DNA of 7,741 nt from Limnobacter sp. GTDB taxonomy: Bacteria; Pseudomonadota; Gammaproteobacteria; Burkholderiales; Burkholderiaceae_B. Shown piece after piece: positions 5,764 to 7,741 of the stretch. The notes beneath the pieces were generated by a model. That model saw nothing but the letters and a program-made list of their open reading frames with translations. It did no database searches and was not told where the DNA came from. The stretch's first letter is position 1. Every line of letters starts with the position of its first letter. Location of the stretch: positions 1 through 7,741 of the forward strand of contig JAAURO010000065.1 of assembly GCA_012032215.1 (NCBI GenBank). Direction: 5' to 3'. The translations under genes and the position numbers were made by a program.

Positions 5764-7283
5764 ATGCACACCAACCCACCAATTGCCCCTATTGTGTTGC
5801 CCGTTGTTTTGTGCGGCGGAGCTGGCACCCGCTTGTGGCCGGTTTCCAGAAAAAACCTGCCCAAACCATTTATACAGGTAACAGGCAGCTCTTTGATTGC
5901 ACAAACCGTGCAGCGTGCAGCCGCTGTGCTGAAGGCGTATACCGCGCACAGCGATGTGTTGCTCGTTAGCAACCAGGCCCACGAGTTTTTGCTGCGAGAT
6001 GCCTGCCTGCCCGTGCTGCAAGCTGCTTTGCCCGGCGCCAGCCTGCACCAGCTACTCGAACCCGAGGGCAAAAACACCGCTCCTGCCATTGCCTTGGCTG
6101 CCCTGTGGGCGCAAAAGCGCTATCCGCAGCAACAGGTGGTGTTGCTGGTGCTACCCGCTGATCATTTAATCAATCCACTGGAAACTTTCGTGCAGGCTGT
6201 GCACAGTGCAGTGCCCGTGGCCGTGCAAGGCACTTTGTGCTGCTTTGGTATCGAACCCACCTCTCCAGAAACCGGGTTTGGCTACATTCAAAAAGGCAAG
6301 CCTTTAGAGGCCGGTTTCGCAGTGCGCACCGTGCAGCGTTTTGTAGAAAAACCCGATTTACCCACAGCCACCTATTACCTGGCCAGCGGTGAGTACCTGT
6401 GGAACGCAGGCCTGTTTGTGTTTGACGCGCAAACTGTGTTGCACGGTCTACGCGAATGCGGCCCCGAGGTGTTGCTGGCCTGCGAACAAGCCTGGCAGGC
6501 CGCACAGGTTTCTTCCCACGACAACCGAACCGTTACCTGCCTGCCCGAAAAACCTTCGGCAGTGTGCCCAATATCAGTATCGATTACGCCTTACTGGAAA
6601 AAGCGCACAACGTGTGCGTGGTGCCAGCCAGCTTTCAGTGGAGCGACATTGGCAGTTGGGCTGCCCTGGCCCAGGAATGCAAGACCGACAGGCACGGCAA
6701 CACGCAGCAATCCACAGGCGCAGGGGCTTTGGTGCAAATCAGCACCACACGCACCCACGTGCAAATGGGCAGCCGCACCATAGCCACATTGGGCGTAGAC
6801 AACCTGTTCATTGTAGACACCCCCGATGCACTGCTGGTAGCCGACAAAAGCCACCACCAGGAAGTAAAAACCGTGGTGCAGGCCCTGAAAGACCAGGGCA
6901 GCGAACTGGTAAATACCCACTCCACCGTGCACCGCCCTTGGGGCACTTACACCGTGCTGGAAGAGGGCGAAAGGCTACAAAATAAAACGCATAGAAGTAA
7001 ACTGTGGTGCATCGTTAAGCCTGCAAATGCACCATCACCGCAGCGAGCACTGGATTGTGGTCAGTGGCACCGCAGAAGTAAGCAACGGCGAGCGCGTTTT
7101 TCTGGTGTGCAAAAATGAATCCACCTACATACCCGCAGGCAACAAACACCGGCTTAAAACCCGGGTGTGGTACCGCTCATCATGATTGAAGTGCAAAGCG
7201 GCGATTATCTGCAAGAAGACGACATTGTGCGGTTTGACGATGTATATGGCCGGGCAGGCCCCCTTGCGCAAAAGCCATTGTAA
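5764..7283 (+). pseudogene. manC: Mannose-1-phosphate guanylyltransferase / mannose-6-phosphate isomerase, three single-base frameshifts
   Basis: Bifunctional ManC makes GDP-mannose from mannose-1-P and GTP, and interconverts fructose-6-P and mannose-6-P. The first frame (5764 to about 6551) holds the nucleotidyltransferase: CGGAGTRLWP (17-26) with Pro33 and Lys34, PEGKNTAPAI (100-109), PADH (131-134), FVEKP (193-197) and WNAG (213-216). The frame breaks in AAAAA (6548-6552), where one more A restores LPEKTFGSVPNISIDYALLE. A second break is an extra base near 6975, whose removal restores GERYKIKRIEVN. A third is a missing A in AAAA (7156-7159), restoring [16 protein letters not shown] through to TAA 7281-7283. 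The cupin isomerase motif MHHHRSEHW is encoded at 7027-7053. Repaired, it is about 506 aa, near the usual 470-480 plus a short N-terminal extension. As written, translation from the ATG loses the isomerase domain. The start has a weak AGG and lies 31 bases after colD. Confidence 0.93.
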
Positions 7284-7340
7284 ACTGCGTAATCCCCAGT
7301 GGATTTAACCCGCATCTCCACAGCCAATCAGGATCCAGCC

Positions 7341-7535
7341 ATGCCCGTTATTAAAATAGACAACATCGAATACGACACCGACGCCTTGTCGGAAAACGCA
7401 CGCAACCAAGTGATAAACCTGCAAGTAGTCGATCAAAAAATACATGCACTGCACCAGGAGCTGGCAATTATGCAAACGGCCCGTGCTGCATATTCCAATG
7501 CGCTGCGCGTGGCGCTTTCAGAAAAGCCCGTGTAA
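7341..7535 (+). CDS. Small DUF6447-like protein, 64 aa
   Basis: This small soluble protein is close to what I remember of DUF6447: a conserved start VIKIDNIEYDTDALS (3-17), then a helical stretch with LQVVDQKIHALHQELAIMQTA and a final AYSNALRVAL. No enzymatic role is known to me. It has no signal peptide and no membrane segment, and residues 18-58 could form a two-helix hairpin or coiled coil. I chose ATG 7341 because AGGA (7330-7333) lies seven bases before it. The in-frame GTG at 7299 would add 14 residues with no family resemblance. It begins 57 bases after the manC stop, on the same strand, so it may belong to the operon. Its last 18 bases overlap, in antisense, the open frame that reads out of the IS transposase. 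Confidence 0.8.
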   Translation: MPVIKIDNIEYDTDALSENARNQVINLQVVDQKIHALHQELAIMQTARAAYSNALRVALSEKPV

Positions 7536-7741
7536 GCGAATTCCTATTGTGCCGCTCATGGTTTGTCTCTTTAATAAAGATTCAACTTCAAGGAGGTACA
7601 GAATGAATACATACGTGTCAAGTCCCGTCTGTTTATAAACCTTCTTTTTAAACAACTCTGGTTTTTCCTCCTGCCAGTTCTTCATCGCCTGAACCGGTGA
7701 AATACCCCCCAACGCCTTTTGAGGAATGTGCTGATTGTAAA
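7518..7741 (-). CDS. IS481-like transposase, C-terminal fragment with read-through tail
   Basis: The open frame enters from the right edge and begins YNQHIPQKALGGISPVQAMK, followed by NWQEEKPELFKKKVYKQTGLDT. The YNQ-x2-PQKALGG-x-SPVQAM block is the typical end of the integrase-core (DDE) transposase of the IS481 type; the catalytic residues lie outside the window. Relatives usually stop at or just after GLDT/GLDS. Here no stop follows, and the frame continues about 31 codons through the presumed element boundary to TGA (7520-7518), adding VFILYLLEVESLLKRQTMS and more, which I take to be translated flanking DNA. It faces the sugar operon convergently. Whether the full transposase is intact cannot be seen. 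Confidence 0.75.
   Translation of the reverse strand, partial: YNQHIPQKALGGISPVQAMKNWQEEKPELFKKKVYKQTGLDTYVFILYLLEVESLLKRQTMSGTIGIRLHGLF
7590..7605 (+). promoter_or_regulatory. Perfect Shine-Dalgarno and ATG with no gene behind it
   Basis: AAGGAGGT (7590-7597) is a full anti-16S match, the strongest in the window. It lies six bases (from GGAGG) before ATG 7603-7605, which is ideal spacing. The frame closes after 11 codons at TAA (7636-7638), and the IS-like sequence begins about a dozen bases after the ATG. The signal is most likely the start of a gene cut off by the insertion, and the 11-codon peptide (MNTYVSSPVCL) a by-product. Confidence 0.6.
7616..7741 (-). mobile_element. End of an IS481-like insertion sequence, continuing beyond the window
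   Basis: The segment encodes the C-terminus of a DDE transposase on the minus strand, so this is the transposase-3' end of the element. I place the boundary near 7616 (TGTCAAGTCC...) because many IS ends begin with TGT, because the family-like protein sequence stops at LDT here, and because the bases to the left look like an ordinary gene start. The terminal inverted repeat cannot be confirmed without the other end, and no target duplication can be assessed. Confidence 0.6.

Noticed and set aside
5529..6089. 186-codon minus-strand open frame across the colD-manC junction
   Set aside because: It is antisense to colD and to the catalytic start of manC, with no recognisable domain and no ribosome-binding site I trust.
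1..7741. CRISPR array, tRNA, rRNA or toxin-antitoxin pair
   Set aside because: I saw no regularly spaced repeats, no tRNA or rRNA signatures, and no small gene pair resembling a known toxin-antitoxin family.

Overview
The window looks like chromosomal accessory DNA from a Gram-negative bacterium. A lipoprotein with a clear lipobox and an O-antigen-type nucleotide-sugar operon both point that way. Codon style, a DUF6447-like small protein and the flavour of the IS fragment suggest a betaproteobacterium (Burkholderiales, possibly Limnobacter-like), but this is an impression and not a proven placement.

Left part (1-2191, minus strand): three co-directional genes read leftwards. First is a 286-aa lipoprotein. 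Next is a 105-aa coiled-coil protein whose start overlaps the lipoprotein stop (ATGA). After a 128-bp gap comes a protein of at least 296 aa that runs off the left edge. That last protein carries a recognisable protein-tyrosine-phosphatase (PTP) layout, but Ser replaces the catalytic Cys, Thr replaces the preceding His, and the WPD loop reads APE. It therefore looks like a pseudophosphatase. I do not recognise the other two proteins.

Centre (2192-2461): a 270-bp divergent intergenic region with a repeated 10-mer and weak promoter candidates.

Right part (2462-7535, plus strand): a tight operon for a GDP-activated dideoxy sugar. Gmd makes GDP-4-keto-6-deoxy-D-mannose. A ColD-type PLP dehydratase, with the diagnostic His in place of the aminotransferase Lys, removes the 3-OH. 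A GDP-fucose-synthase-like enzyme next to it would then act as ColC (5-epimerase/4-reductase) to give GDP-L-colitose. ManC (guanylyltransferase plus phosphomannose isomerase) supplies GDP-mannose. A 64-aa DUF6447-like protein follows. No phosphomannomutase, glycosyltransferase, or wzx/wzy gene is in the window; these would be expected to the right or elsewhere.

Two operon genes are frame-disrupted. The fcl/colC gene has one missing base inside its nucleotide-binding motif. manC has three single-base indels. All four can be repaired to give uninterrupted family-typical proteins, and three are missing bases in or beside short homopolymer runs. Sequencing or assembly error and very recent decay are both possible.

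Right edge (7590-7741): a perfect Shine-Dalgarno sequence and ATG lead into only 11 codons. This lies next to the end of an IS481-like element whose transposase (minus strand, C-terminus only) reads out of the element into flanking DNA. The simplest reading is that an IS inserted just after the start codon of the next gene.
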